Positions 1 to 8,900 of a DNA stretch of 23,174 nt are shown here, piece after piece. The position numbers and the translations under genes are program-made. A model generated the notes under the pieces. That model ran no database searches and had not been told where the DNA came from. It saw only the letters and a program-made list of their open reading frames with translations. The DNA is from JAGMES01 sp023128035 (GTDB taxonomy: Bacteria > Bacillota > Halanaerobiia > DY22613): NCBI GenBank assembly GCA_030627905.1, contig DAOVRZ010000097.1, positions 1 to 23,174 on the forward strand. Direction: 5' to 3'. Numbering within the stretch: the stretch's first letter is position 1; each line of letters starts with the position of its first letter.

Positions 1-185
1 ATGTTATATAAGCTGCGTGTCTTTGAATCAATTGTAGGACGGTTTCTTTAAAATGCTCTACGTCCAGGTTACCTTCAATATACGTGATTCCTGGCATATT
101 ATAATTTGTACTATCTGTCTCAAATTGATTTAAAATAAAGAGCCTCTTTTGAGCAGACGAAACTGGATAAGATTTTCTTTCTTCT
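1..185 (-). other. C8: N-terminal fragment of a condensation domain (cut by the window edge)
   Basis: The opening motif VSSAQKRLFILNQ is of LCL type, so T7 is followed directly by another elongation step and not by an epimerase or thioesterase. About 60 residues are visible. The second core motif, normally RHExLRTxF, reads RHAAYIT at bases 2-22 on the minus strand before the window ends. HHxxxDG is outside the window. Confidence 0.85.
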
Positions 186-3100
186 ACAGACTCTATCGAA
201 GCATAGATAGTCTTTTCTGCTTCTCGAATATATTCTGCAATTCCTTTTATAGTCGGAGTATTGAAAATCGCTCTTAAGGTAAGTTCTACATTGAATTCTT
301 TAAATACTTTTGCAACAAGAGCCGTAGCTTTTAAGGAATGACCGCCAAGTTCAAAGAAGTTATCATTGATTCCTATCTTCTCTATTCCAAGAATTTCACT
401 CCAGATATCAGCCAATTTCTTTTCCTCATCGTATCTCGGAGCAACATATTGTGTACTAATACTGATATTACCATCAGGTTCAGGTAAATCTTTTCGATCA
501 ATTTTTCCATTCGAAGTCTTAGGTAGTTTCTCTAATTGTATGAAATAAGATGGAATCATATAAACAGGAAGATATGTGGATAGTTCTTCTCTTAATTCTG
601 ATACAAAAAATTCTTTCTCACTCACATGATATGCACAAATATATTTGTTCCCCTCACGGTCATCTCTAGCAACTACAACTGTTTCTTTTACTCCTGCAAT
701 CTTTAATAGCTGTGCTTCAATCTCACCTAGCTCAATTCTAAAACCTCTGATCTTTACCTGATGATCGATTCTACCCAGAAACTCTATATTACCATCAGGA
801 AGCCATCTTGCTAAGTCACCAGTTCGATACATTTTTTCCCCATCAATAAATGGATTTAATACAAATTTTTCAGCAGTTAATTCTGGTCTATTTAGATAGC
901 CATCAGCAACTCCTACACCGGATATACATAACTCTCCTGCTACTCCAATTGGCTGGAGATGAAAATTTTTATCTACAATATAAAGTTGAGTATTATCAAT
1001 GGGTTTACCAATGGGAACATTCTTTAGTTTATACTCTGGTAAACAATCAAAATAAGTGACATCAATAGTTGCTTCTGTGGGACCATATAAATTATGTAAA
1101 GTTGTACCATTATGCTCATTCAAATATTGATTAAACTTATCTACCTGCGTAACATGTAGCTCCTCTCCACTAGCAAAAACCTGCCTTAAAGTTTTTAATT
1201 TGGAAGTAAACTCAATAAAATCTAAAAACACATTTAACATAGATGGTACAAAATGCATTGTTGTGATCTGGTATTTGTCTATCGCTTCAACAATCATTTC
1301 TGGATCTTTTTCCGCTCCAGGTGCTAGAAAACAGACTTGTGCTCCAACTAATGACCACCAGAACATCTCCCATACCGAAACATCAAAGGTAAATGGAGTC
1401 TTTTGAAGAATCACATCCCCTTCACCGATTGGATATTTTTTCTGCATCCAGTTCAATCGGTTGATTAAAGACCTATGTTGAATTGCTACCCCCTTTGGCT
1501 TGCCTGTAGAACCAGAAGTATATATTACATAAGCCCTCTGTTCTGAAGTATTGAGGATTTCTAAGTTTGCGCTATCACCAGTATATATTTCTTCATCTTC
1601 TAAGTTAAATATTTCACCACCAAATTGAATTTGATCTATAATATTACCTTTGATTAATAAATACTCTATCTTACTATCGTCAAACATATACTGAATTCTA
1701 TCTTTAGGATACTCTAAAGATATCGGCAAATACACTCCTCCTGCTTTCACAATTCCCATTATTCCGATGATCATTTCAAATGAGCGTTCTAACATAATTC
1801 CTACTATCTGATCTGATTGAACACCTTTCACCCGTAATACTCTTGCTAATTGATTGGCTTTTTCATTTAATTCACGATAGGTTAATTGCTTATCATTAAA
1901 TAGAACTGCAGTTTTATTCGGATTTTGTTCTACCTGTTCTTCAAATAACTGATGGATTGTTTTAGTTTTTGGATACTCTGCCGCAGTTGAATTAAAGTCA
2001 TATATTAACTGCTGTTTCTCTTCCTCAGAAATCATCTCTAGATCAGCCAATTTTGCTTCTGGATTTGTGATGATTTCTTTGATAAGATTTACAAAATGAC
2101 CCGCCATTCTCTCAATCGTCTCTCGTTTGAATAGTTTTGTGCAATATTCCAGAGTAAATATCATTCCATCCTCTGTTTCACTTGCATTAACGTCCAGATC
2201 AAATTTTGCAGTCTTTCTTTCATATTCATATGGACTAAATCTTAAATCAGAGATCGTATTATTTTCGTTTTCTAAGTTTTGCACACTAAACAATGTATCA
2301 AATAATGGATTTCTACTCAAATCCCGTTCTAAATTCACTTGATCTACTAACATTTCAAATTGATAATCCTGATTTTCATAACTTAGTAATGCATGTTCTT
2401 TAACTTCTGCAAAAAAATCAACAAATCTTTTATCACCTACAGGATAATTTCGCATTGCCAGTGTGTTTACAAAAACTCCGATGATATTCTCCAGATCAGG
2501 ATGTGGTCTTCCGACAATTGGCGATCCCACAACTATATCTTCTTGACCTGCATATTTTGCCAATAAAAGATTATAAGCTGCTAAGAGTGTCATAAAGAGG
2601 GTTGCACCATTTTCTGATGCCAACTCTTTTAATAAATCTATTTGCTCTTTTCTGATCTCAACACTCACTCGATCTCCTTCGAAACTCATTTGAGCTGGTC
2701 TTGCATAATCTGTTGGTAAATTGAGTACAGGAATCTCCCCAGTGAACATTTCTAACCAATGTGCTTCCTGTTTTTGAATCAACTCAGATTGAAAGAGTTC
2801 ATTTTGCCATGCTGCAAAATCTTTATATTGGATTCTAAGTTCTGGCAATTCTTTCTCTGCATATAATGCCATAAATTCTTTCAATAAAATACCTCTAGAT
2901 ACCCTGTCAGAAATAATATGATGCATATCACAGATAAATAAATACTTGTTTTTAAGTTTAATAAGCTCTACTCTCAATAAAGGTGCTATCTTTAAATCAA
3001 ATGGCCTGATAAATTCTTCAATCATTTTTCCTACTTGATTCTCTTCTGCTTCTAAATATCTAATATTAAAATCTACTTCCTTATGAATTCTCTGAACAGT

Positions 3101-5884
3101 TTCTCCATCCACCATTTCAAAAGATGTTCTTAAAGCTTCATGTCTTTCAACCAATTTTTTGAATGCATTTTCAAAACCTTCTTGATTTAGTTCTCCTTCG
3201 ATATACATTACTGCAGGCACATTATAGTTGGTACTATCATTGTTCAATTGATTCAGAAGAAAGTGTCTCTGTTGTGCAGAAGATAATGGGTAATATTCTT
3301 TTTCTGCAACCCGTTCTATCGATGAATAGATACTCTCATCTGCATCTTTGACAAACTCAGCCAATCCTTTGATTGTTGGTTTCTCAAAAATCACTCTTAA
3401 TGGAACCTCGACATCCAACTCTTTAAATACTCTAGCTGTACATTGGGTCGCTTTTAAAGAATGACCTCCAATTTCAAAGAAATTATGATAGATACCTATT
3501 TTCTCTATTCCTAAAATCTCTGACCAGATTCCAACTAATTTTTCTTCCAGTGGATTAGTTGGAGCTACATATTCTGTTACCAGATTCATATTATCCTGTG
3601 GATTAGGCAGAGTTTTCCGATCCAATTTACCATTCGGTGTCAATGGCAATTCATCTAGTTGAACAAAATATGATGGAATCATATAATCTGGCAATTCTTT
3701 AGAGACATAATCTCTGAGCTCCGAAACAGTCAAATCCGTATCTGCAATAATATAAGCTGCTAGATACTTGTCCCCATTCTCATCTTCATTGTCAAGCACC
3801 ACTGCCTCTTGAATCATTGCATGGTTTAATAATTGTTTCTCAATCTCGCCGATCTCAACTCTAAATCCTCTAATTTTAACCTGATGATCGATCCTGCCGA
3901 TAAACTCCACCATGCCATTAGGTAACCATCTTGCTAGGTCACCGGTTTTATATAATCTTTCGCCCGGGACAAATGGATTTTCTATAAACCGTTCCTCTGT
4001 AAGATCTGGCCTATTCAAATATCCTCTCGCCAATCCCTTTCCAGAGATACATAACTCACCAGTCACTCTAAAAGGAACCAAATCTTGATTTTTATCCAGA
4101 ATATAAGCTTTCATATTACTATTTGGTTGACCAATCACAGGTCTTTTCGCAAATTCATTTATATTATTCTGATCGATTAAGATACTCAAACATCCAATGG
4201 TAGCTTCTGTTGGCCCATAATGATTCATAAAATTGATATCTGGATATTTATTTTGATACACTTGCAAATCATTCAGTCTGATCTTCTCTCCACCTAAAAC
4301 GATCAGTTTAAGTGAATCCAACTCCTGACCAGCAAGGAAACTAGGACTATTGACCATCATGTTAAATAAAGATGGGGTCACTTTAATATAAGTAATAGAA
4401 TTTTTAGCAAGATAATCGATCAAGAGATTTCCTTCCCTGTATAAGCTTTCAGCAACTATATGCAAAGTAGCACCATTAACTAAGGCTGACCAGAGTGCTG
4501 TATAGCCCAAATCAAAAGCATATGATGAAAGTAATACTGAAACATCTTCATCAGTAATTTTTCCTTGTTTTGTAAACCAACTTACATAATTCACTAAAGC
4601 TTGATGTTCAATCACTACACCTTTTGGTTGACCTGTAGAACCTGATGTATAAATAATATATGCCAGATTATTTGGGTCGTTCACCTGTTCAAGATTTGGA
4701 GAGTCAATCTTATATTCCTTATCCAGATACAGTTTTTCAATCTCTATCTCCTTCTCTTTTTCCACTGCTGATTGGGTTAAAAGAAGTTTTGTCCCACAAT
4801 CTTTAAGCATATATTGTATTCGATCCAATGGGTATTCGGGGTCGATGGGCAAAAATGCCCCACCGATCTTTAAAATTCCCAAAAGTCCGATCACCATTTC
4901 CAGTGACCGTTCTACCATAATCGCTACACTTTCTGCCCCTTTTTCTTTTAAAGTTCGGGCCAACCCATTCGCCCTCTCATCCAACTCACAATACGTAAGT
5001 TTTTGATCTTCAAATATCAGGGCGACCTTATCAGGTGTCCTTTCTACCTGTTCTTCGAATAATTGATGGATTGTTTTCGATATTGGATATTCTGCTTCTG
5101 TTTTAGTCAAATCAGATAATAGCTGCTGCTTCTCCTCTGCTGAAATCCACTCTATCTCTGCTAATTTGATATTCGGATTTTGCATTACCACTTCAAAGAA
5201 ACGAACAAAATGTCTTTCTATCTGCTCAATCGTCTCTTTTTCAAACAAACTTGAATTATATTCGATCTCACCTTGAATCGACTTGCCTTGCTTTGTAAAA
5301 GCAAAAAGTATATCATATTTTTCATCTGCTATAAATTTTTTATCATGAATATTTTTCAAGATAACCATTACATCCATTAAAGAAGAACGATCAGCAGCCA
5401 TTAGTATATTTAAAAGTTCAAGCAACTTATAAAACGGGTAATTTTGATTCTGATTTGCCTCACTTACGGTCTGCTTGATCTTAATCAATAATTCCTTAAA
5501 GGTCATATTCATCCTAACTTGATTTCTTATAGCCAAAAGATGATTCATATACTTTGCGTCCGTTTTTTGGCTGAATACAGGTGCACCTATGATTATATCT
5601 TCATTTCCAGTGTACTTTGAAAGTAAATAATTGATTCCAACTAGTAAAATTACATTTAGAGCATGGTCAGAATTGTTACTAATCAAAATCAGTTTTTCAA
5701 TAACCTGATCAGAAAAGTTTATATGAACTACTTCTTTTTTATCCTGATACTCAAAAGGTCTAGTATAATCAAGTGGAAAACCACTAATCACTAGTTCCCC
5801 TGATAGCTTTTTGAGCCAATAATGTTTTTCTTCTTCAAATTTACGACTGGTAAGCAATAAATTTTGTGAACGTTTATCTTTCAT
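1..5884 (-). CDS. Multimodular nonribosomal peptide synthetase, 3' end outside the window
   Basis: Second NRPS subunit, open for 1961 codons from ATG 5884 to the window edge without a stop. The start is fixed by three facts: an in-frame TGA at 5897-5899 just upstream, a Shine-Dalgarno GAGGGG eight bases before the ATG, and the previous stop 24 bases away. Domains are the C-terminal half of a condensation domain (residues about 1-245), A6-T6 (carrier Ser809), C7-A7-T7 (carrier Ser1850) and the first part of C8. A6 has the Asp code DLTKVGHIGK and A7 the Ser code DVWHFSLIDK. It presumably takes the peptide from the upstream subunit, adds Asp and Ser, and continues beyond the window. Oddities are the missing N-terminal half of the first C domain, Arg994 in place of the glycine of HHxxxDG in C7, and a degenerate RHExLRT motif in C8. 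I checked the reading frame at the A3-core and carrier motifs of both modules and it is continuous. Confidence 0.97.
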   Translation of the reverse strand, partial: MKDKRSQNLLLTSRKFEEEKHYWLKKLSGELVISGFPLDYTRPFEYQDKKEVVHINFSDQVIEKLILISNNSDHALNVILLVGINYLLSKYTGNEDIIIGAPVFSQKTDAKYMNHLLAIRNQVRMNMTFKELLIKIKQTVSEANQNQNYPFYKLLELLNILMAADRSSLMDVMVILKNIHDKKFIADEKYDILFAFTKQGKSIQGEIEYNSSLFEKETIEQIERHFVRFFEVVMQNPNIKLAEIEWISAEEKQQLLSDLTKTEAEYPISKTIHQLFEEQVERTPDKVALIFEDQKLTYCELDERANGLARTLKEKGAESVAIMVERSLEMVIGLLGILKIGGAFLPIDPEYPLDRIQYMLKDCGTKLLLTQSAVEKEKEIEIEKLYLDKEYKIDSPNLEQVNDPNNLAYIIYTSGSTGQPKGVVIEHQALVNYVSWFTKQGKITDEDVSVLLSSYAFDLGYTALWSALVNGATLHIVAESLYREGNLLIDYLAKNSITYIKVTPSLFNMMVNSPSFLAGQELDSLKLIVLGGEKIRLNDLQVYQNKYPDINFMNHYGPTEATIGCLSILIDQNNINEFAKRPVIGQPNSNMKAYILDKNQDLVPFRVTGELCISGKGLARGYLNRPDLTEERFIENPFVPGERLYKTGDLARWLPNGMVEFIGRIDHQVKIRGFRVEIGEIEKQLLNHAMIQEAVVLDNEDENGDKYLAAYIIADTDLTVSELRDYVSKELPDYMIPSYFVQLDELPLTPNGKLDRKTLPNPQDNMNLVTEYVAPTNPLEEKLVGIWSEILGIEKIGIYHNFFEIGGHSLKATQCTARVFKELDVEVPLRVIFEKPTIKGLAEFVKDADESIYSSIERVAEKEYYPLSSAQQRHFLLNQLNNDSTNYNVPAVMYIEGELNQEGFENAFKKLVERHEALRTSFEMVDGETVQRIHKEVDFNIRYLEAEENQVGKMIEEFIRPFDLKIAPLLRVELIKLKNKYLFICDMHHIISDRVSRGILLKEFMALYAEKELPELRIQYKDFAAWQNELFQSELIQKQEAHWLEMFTGEIPVLNLPTDYARPAQMSFEGDRVSVEIRKEQIDLLKELASENGATLFMTLLAAYNLLLAKYAGQEDIVVGSPIVGRPHPDLENIIGVFVNTLAMRNYPVGDKRFVDFFAEVKEHALLSYENQDYQFEMLVDQVNLERDLSRNPLFDTLFSVQNLENENNTISDLRFSPYEYERKTAKFDLDVNASETEDGMIFTLEYCTKLFKRETIERMAGHFVNLIKEIITNPEAKLADLEMISEEEKQQLIYDFNSTAAEYPKTKTIHQLFEEQVEQNPNKTAVLFNDKQLTYRELNEKANQLARVLRVKGVQSDQIVGIMLERSFEMIIGIMGIVKAGGVYLPISLEYPKDRIQYMFDDSKIEYLLIKGNIIDQIQFGGEIFNLEDEEIYTGDSANLEILNTSEQRAYVIYTSGSTGKPKGVAIQHRSLINRLNWMQKKYPIGEGDVILQKTPFTFDVSVWEMFWWSLVGAQVCFLAPGAEKDPEMIVEAIDKYQITTMHFVPSMLNVFLDFIEFTSKLKTLRQVFASGEELHVTQVDKFNQYLNEHNGTTLHNLYGPTEATIDVTYFDCLPEYKLKNVPIGKPIDNTQLYIVDKNFHLQPIGVAGELCISGVGVADGYLNRPELTAEKFVLNPFIDGEKMYRTGDLARWLPDGNIEFLGRIDHQVKIRGFRIELGEIEAQLLKIAGVKETVVVARDDREGNKYICAYHVSEKEFFVSELREELSTYLPVYMIPSYFIQLEKLPKTSNGKIDRKDLPEPDGNISISTQYVAPRYDEEKKLADIWSEILGIEKIGINDNFFELGGHSLKATALVAKVFKEFNVELTLRAIFNTPTIKGIAEYIREAEKTIYASIESVEERKSYPVSSAQKRLFILNQFETDSTNYNMPGITYIEGNLDVEHFKETVLQLIQRHAAYIT
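235..3305 (-). other. Module 7: C7-A7-T7, predicted Ser, variant HHxxxDR in C7
   Basis: C7 (about 2040-3305) is LCL-like (LSSAQQRHFLLNQ), but its core motif at 2903-2923 reads HHIISDR, with AGG (Arg994) where all other C domains here have a glycine codon. Both histidines and the aspartate remain. A7 (about 480-2005) has YTSGSTGKPKG and LYGPTE, and its pocket reads DVWHFSLIDK, a standard Ser code. T7 has GGHS with its serine codon at 335-337 (residue 1850). If C7 works, Ser7 follows Asp6. Confidence 0.94.
3350..5110 (-). other. Module 6: A6-T6, predicted Asp
   Basis: A6 has LKIGGAFLPIDPEYP, YTSGSTGQPKG, MNHYGPTE, YKTGDL and NGK near 3625. The pocket is DLTKVGHIGK (Asp), identical to A3 and A5. 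The stretch between the A1 and A2 cores reads KGAESVAIMVERS, about three residues shorter than in the other domains. T6 has IGGHS with its serine codon at 3458-3460 (residue 809). No cognate C domain is present in the same polypeptide; the complete C6 ends the upstream protein. The first 200 bases of this A domain (4801-5000) are clearly richer in G+C, about 44 percent by count, than the surrounding sequence. Confidence 0.94.
3615..3694 (-). repeat. Copy 2 of a near-identical A-domain segment (A6, A10 core region)
   Basis: Partner of the segment at 7563-7642 in A5: 71 of 80 bases are identical without gaps, and both are in the same frame. The corresponding part of A3 near 13770-13850 is recognisably related but more diverged. 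Confidence 0.75.
5150..5884 (-). other. Half condensation domain at the N-terminus of the downstream subunit
   Basis: Residues 1 to about 245 match only the C-terminal half of a condensation domain. They start with a KFEEEKHYWLKKLSGEL stretch, which corresponds to the QEKFWLDIFSEE region of complete C domains. Next come NEDIIIGAP (usual QEDIVVGSP), NYPFYKLLELLNI (usual DYQFEMLVERLGL) and SSLMDVMVILKN (usual NPLFDTMFVLQN), then the C-A linker. The N-terminal half with HHxxxDG is absent, and the upstream in-frame TGA rules out a longer start. It cannot be catalytic by the usual mechanism. It may act as a docking or structural partner for C6 of the upstream protein. I recall similar N-termini in other Bacillota NRPSs, but cannot verify that here. 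Confidence 0.9.
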
Positions 5885-5892
5885 AACTTTAT

Positions 5893-5898
5893 CCCCTC
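5893..5898 (-). promoter_or_regulatory. Ribosome binding site of the downstream NRPS gene
   Basis: GAGGGG (minus strand) lies eight bases before ATG 5884, and a second purine-rich AAGGA stretch lies further upstream at 5906-5910. With an in-frame TGA at 5897-5899, this decides the start codon. The intergenic gap is only 24 bases and has no room for a promoter, so the two genes are very probably cotranscribed and may be translationally coupled. Confidence 0.85.
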
Positions 5899-5908
5899 AC
5901 AATCTTCC

Positions 5909-8900
5909 TTAAGTTTTAAAGTTAAAACTGAAATCATCTACAGGGGTACTTTCTAATAGCTCTACGTCACTTTCTACTTCGATATCTTTGATCTGAATTT
6001 CACTATTTTCAACTACAGCATTTAAGATTTTGATGAAATTACCTGCAATCTCTTCAATCGTTTCTTTCATAAATAATTCCGTTTTATAACGTAAAGTAAA
6101 TTGAATACCTTCATCCATCTCAACTGCGTATAAAGCAAGATCATGTTTTGCTACATTATTTTCAAACTTATATGGAATAAATTTCAACCCATTAACCGTT
6201 CTCTCTACATGATCTATATTTTGTAATGCAAAGAGTGTATCAAATAATGGATTTCTTCCAAAATCTCTTGCCAATCCAAGGCGATCCACCAACATTTCAA
6301 ATTGATAATCCTGACTCTCAAACGCCTCTAATGCCTTTTCTTTGACCTCGCTTAAGAATCTCGCAAAGGTTTTGTGGCTTTGAGGATAATTTCGCATAGC
6401 TAAAGTATTAACAAACATTCCTATGATCTTTTCTAAATCTGCATGAGGTCTACCCGCTGTAGGTAATCCCACAACTATATCTTCCTGGTCTGTGTATTTA
6501 AACAATAAAACATTATAAGCTGCCAATAGTATCATATACATAGTTGCACCTTTACTAGATGCCAATTCATACAATTGGTCTCGTAGCTCTTTTTCTACAC
6601 TAAAATAGATTCCATCTCCCTCATAGCTCGTCACAGAAGATCTTGGATAATCTGTTGGTAAATCAAGAACAGGAACTTCATCTGCAAAGGTATCTAACCA
6701 GTATTTCTCCTGAGTTTTGATCAAATCAGATTCAAAAAGCTGGTCTTGCCAGGCTGCAAAATCTTTATACTGAATTCTTAATTTTGGTAGCTCCTTACCT
6801 GAATAAAGATCAATGAACTCATTTATCAAAACAACCCTCGAAACACCATCTGCAATAATATGGTGCATATCAAATAAGAAGAGATGTCTCAAAAGAGTAA
6901 CCTCAATCAACCCTACTCTGAGTAACGGCGCTTTGGTTAAGTCAAATGGTTTGATAAATTCCATCACAATTGTTTTTAGCTCATTTTCCTCTGCTTTAAA
7001 ATTGATTATATCTAGATTATCTATATCCTTATGAATCCTTTGCACAGGTTCGCCATTAATTTGTTCAATTGAAGTTCTGAAAGCTTCATGCCTTCTTACC
7101 AACTCTTTGAATACATTTTGCAAAAGTTCTTGATTAAGTTCACCTTCTATGATCATCATTATCGGCATATTGTAACTGGTATTATCATGATTTAACTGAT
7201 TAATAAAGAACATTCTCTTTTGGGCTGATGATAGTTGGTAATAATTTTTGTCTTCCACAGGTTCTATAGCAGCATAAATGCTCTTTGATGCAGCTCTAAT
7301 ATATTCTGCCAACTCTTCCACAGTTGGTTTTGCAAATATTTCTCGCAATGGCAGCTCAACATTCATTTCTTTAAATACTCTGGCAGTAAGCTGAGTTGCT
7401 TTTAAGGAATGACCTCCCAAATCAAAGAAGTTATCATTAATACCAATCTTTTCGACTTCTAATAATTCTGACCATATTTTCACTAACTCTACTTCATTTG
7501 AATTTCTCGGTGCCAGATAAGATGTTTCAACCTTAATACTACCCTGAGGCTCAGGAAGTGCCTTCCGATCCAGTTTGCCATTCGGTGTCAGTGGTAATTC
7601 ATCGAGTTGAACAAAATAAGATGGAATCATATAACTCGGCAACCCTTTAGATAAATCACTCCGTATCTCTGAAACTGTGAATTCCAAATCTGAAACGATA
7701 TATGCACTAAGATATCTATCACCATTTCCGTCTTCTTTATCTATCACCACTGCCTCTGTAATAGCATTATGGTTCAATAACTGTTTCTCAATTTCTCCGA
7801 CCTCAACTCTATAACCTCTAATCTTGATCTGATGATCAATTCTGCCGATAAATTCAATCATTCCATCTTGTTGCCATCTAGCCAGATCACCAGTTTTATA
7901 TAATCTTTCACCTGACACGAAGGGGTTTTCTATAAACCGTTCCTTCGTATGTTCTGGTCTATTTAAATACTCTCTCGCAAGTCCTACGCCTGAGATACAT
8001 AATTCACCCATTACTCCCATTGGTTGAATTTGATTATTTTGATCTAAAATATAAGCTTTCATATTACTATTCGGCCTACCGATCACAGGTTTTTTCACAA
8101 AATCAGCAAATTTATTCTGATCAACCAAAATGCTCAAACAACCGATGGTTGCCTCTGTTGGCCCATAATGGTTCATAAATATTACCTCTGGATATTTTTG
8201 ATGATATCTTTCTAAATCATTGACTCTGATCTTTTCTCCTCCCAATACGATCAATCTAAGAGAATTCAAACCCTCATTGCTCATAAATTTCGGACTATTG
8301 ACTAACATGTTAAATAATGATGGTGTCACTTTTATAAACGTAATAGAGTTTTCACTCAGATAATCAATCAGCAGATTGCCATCTTTGTAGATGTTTTCAG
8401 CTACTATATGCAAGGTCGCACCTCTCACTAAAGATGACCAGAGAGCTGTATACCCTAAATCAAAGGCATAAGATGACAGTAACACAGAAGAATCCTTTGA
8501 AGTTATCTCTCCAGTTTCAGTAAACCAATGGATATAATTAACTAAAGATGCATGTTCTATAGCTACCCCTTTCGGCTTTCCTGTTGAACCAGATGTATAG
8601 ATAATATATGCTAGATTATTTGAACTACTTGATACCTGATTTGAAAAATTATAATTTGCTGATATACTTTCAATATCTATAACTTCAATAGGTAAATCAA
8701 AATTAACCTGTAGTTTTGAGTTGGTTAGTAATAGCTCTGTTCCTGAATCTTTAATCATATACTCGATCCGTTCTGTTGGGTATCCTGAATCCATCGGTAA
8801 ATATGCTCCTCCCGCTTTCAAGATACCTAAAATTCCAGTTATCATCTCAACTGATCTATCAATAATTAACCCTACACTAGTATCAGCCTGGACACCCTTT

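Noticed and set aside
5885..5908. The downstream gene as a frameshifted remainder of the upstream one
   Set aside because: The upstream gene already has a complete C6, and the downstream gene starts with a second, different half-C. It also has its own ribosome binding site and ATG and an in-frame TGA ahead of it. One frameshift cannot explain this arrangement.
5912..5929. Perfect 8-base inverted repeat with a 2-base loop at the end of the upstream gene, possible terminator
   Set aside because: The arms are almost entirely A/T with one G-C pair each, the loop is too small, it lies inside the last codons, and no T-run follows on the minus strand. It is unlikely to stop transcription between two genes 24 bases apart.
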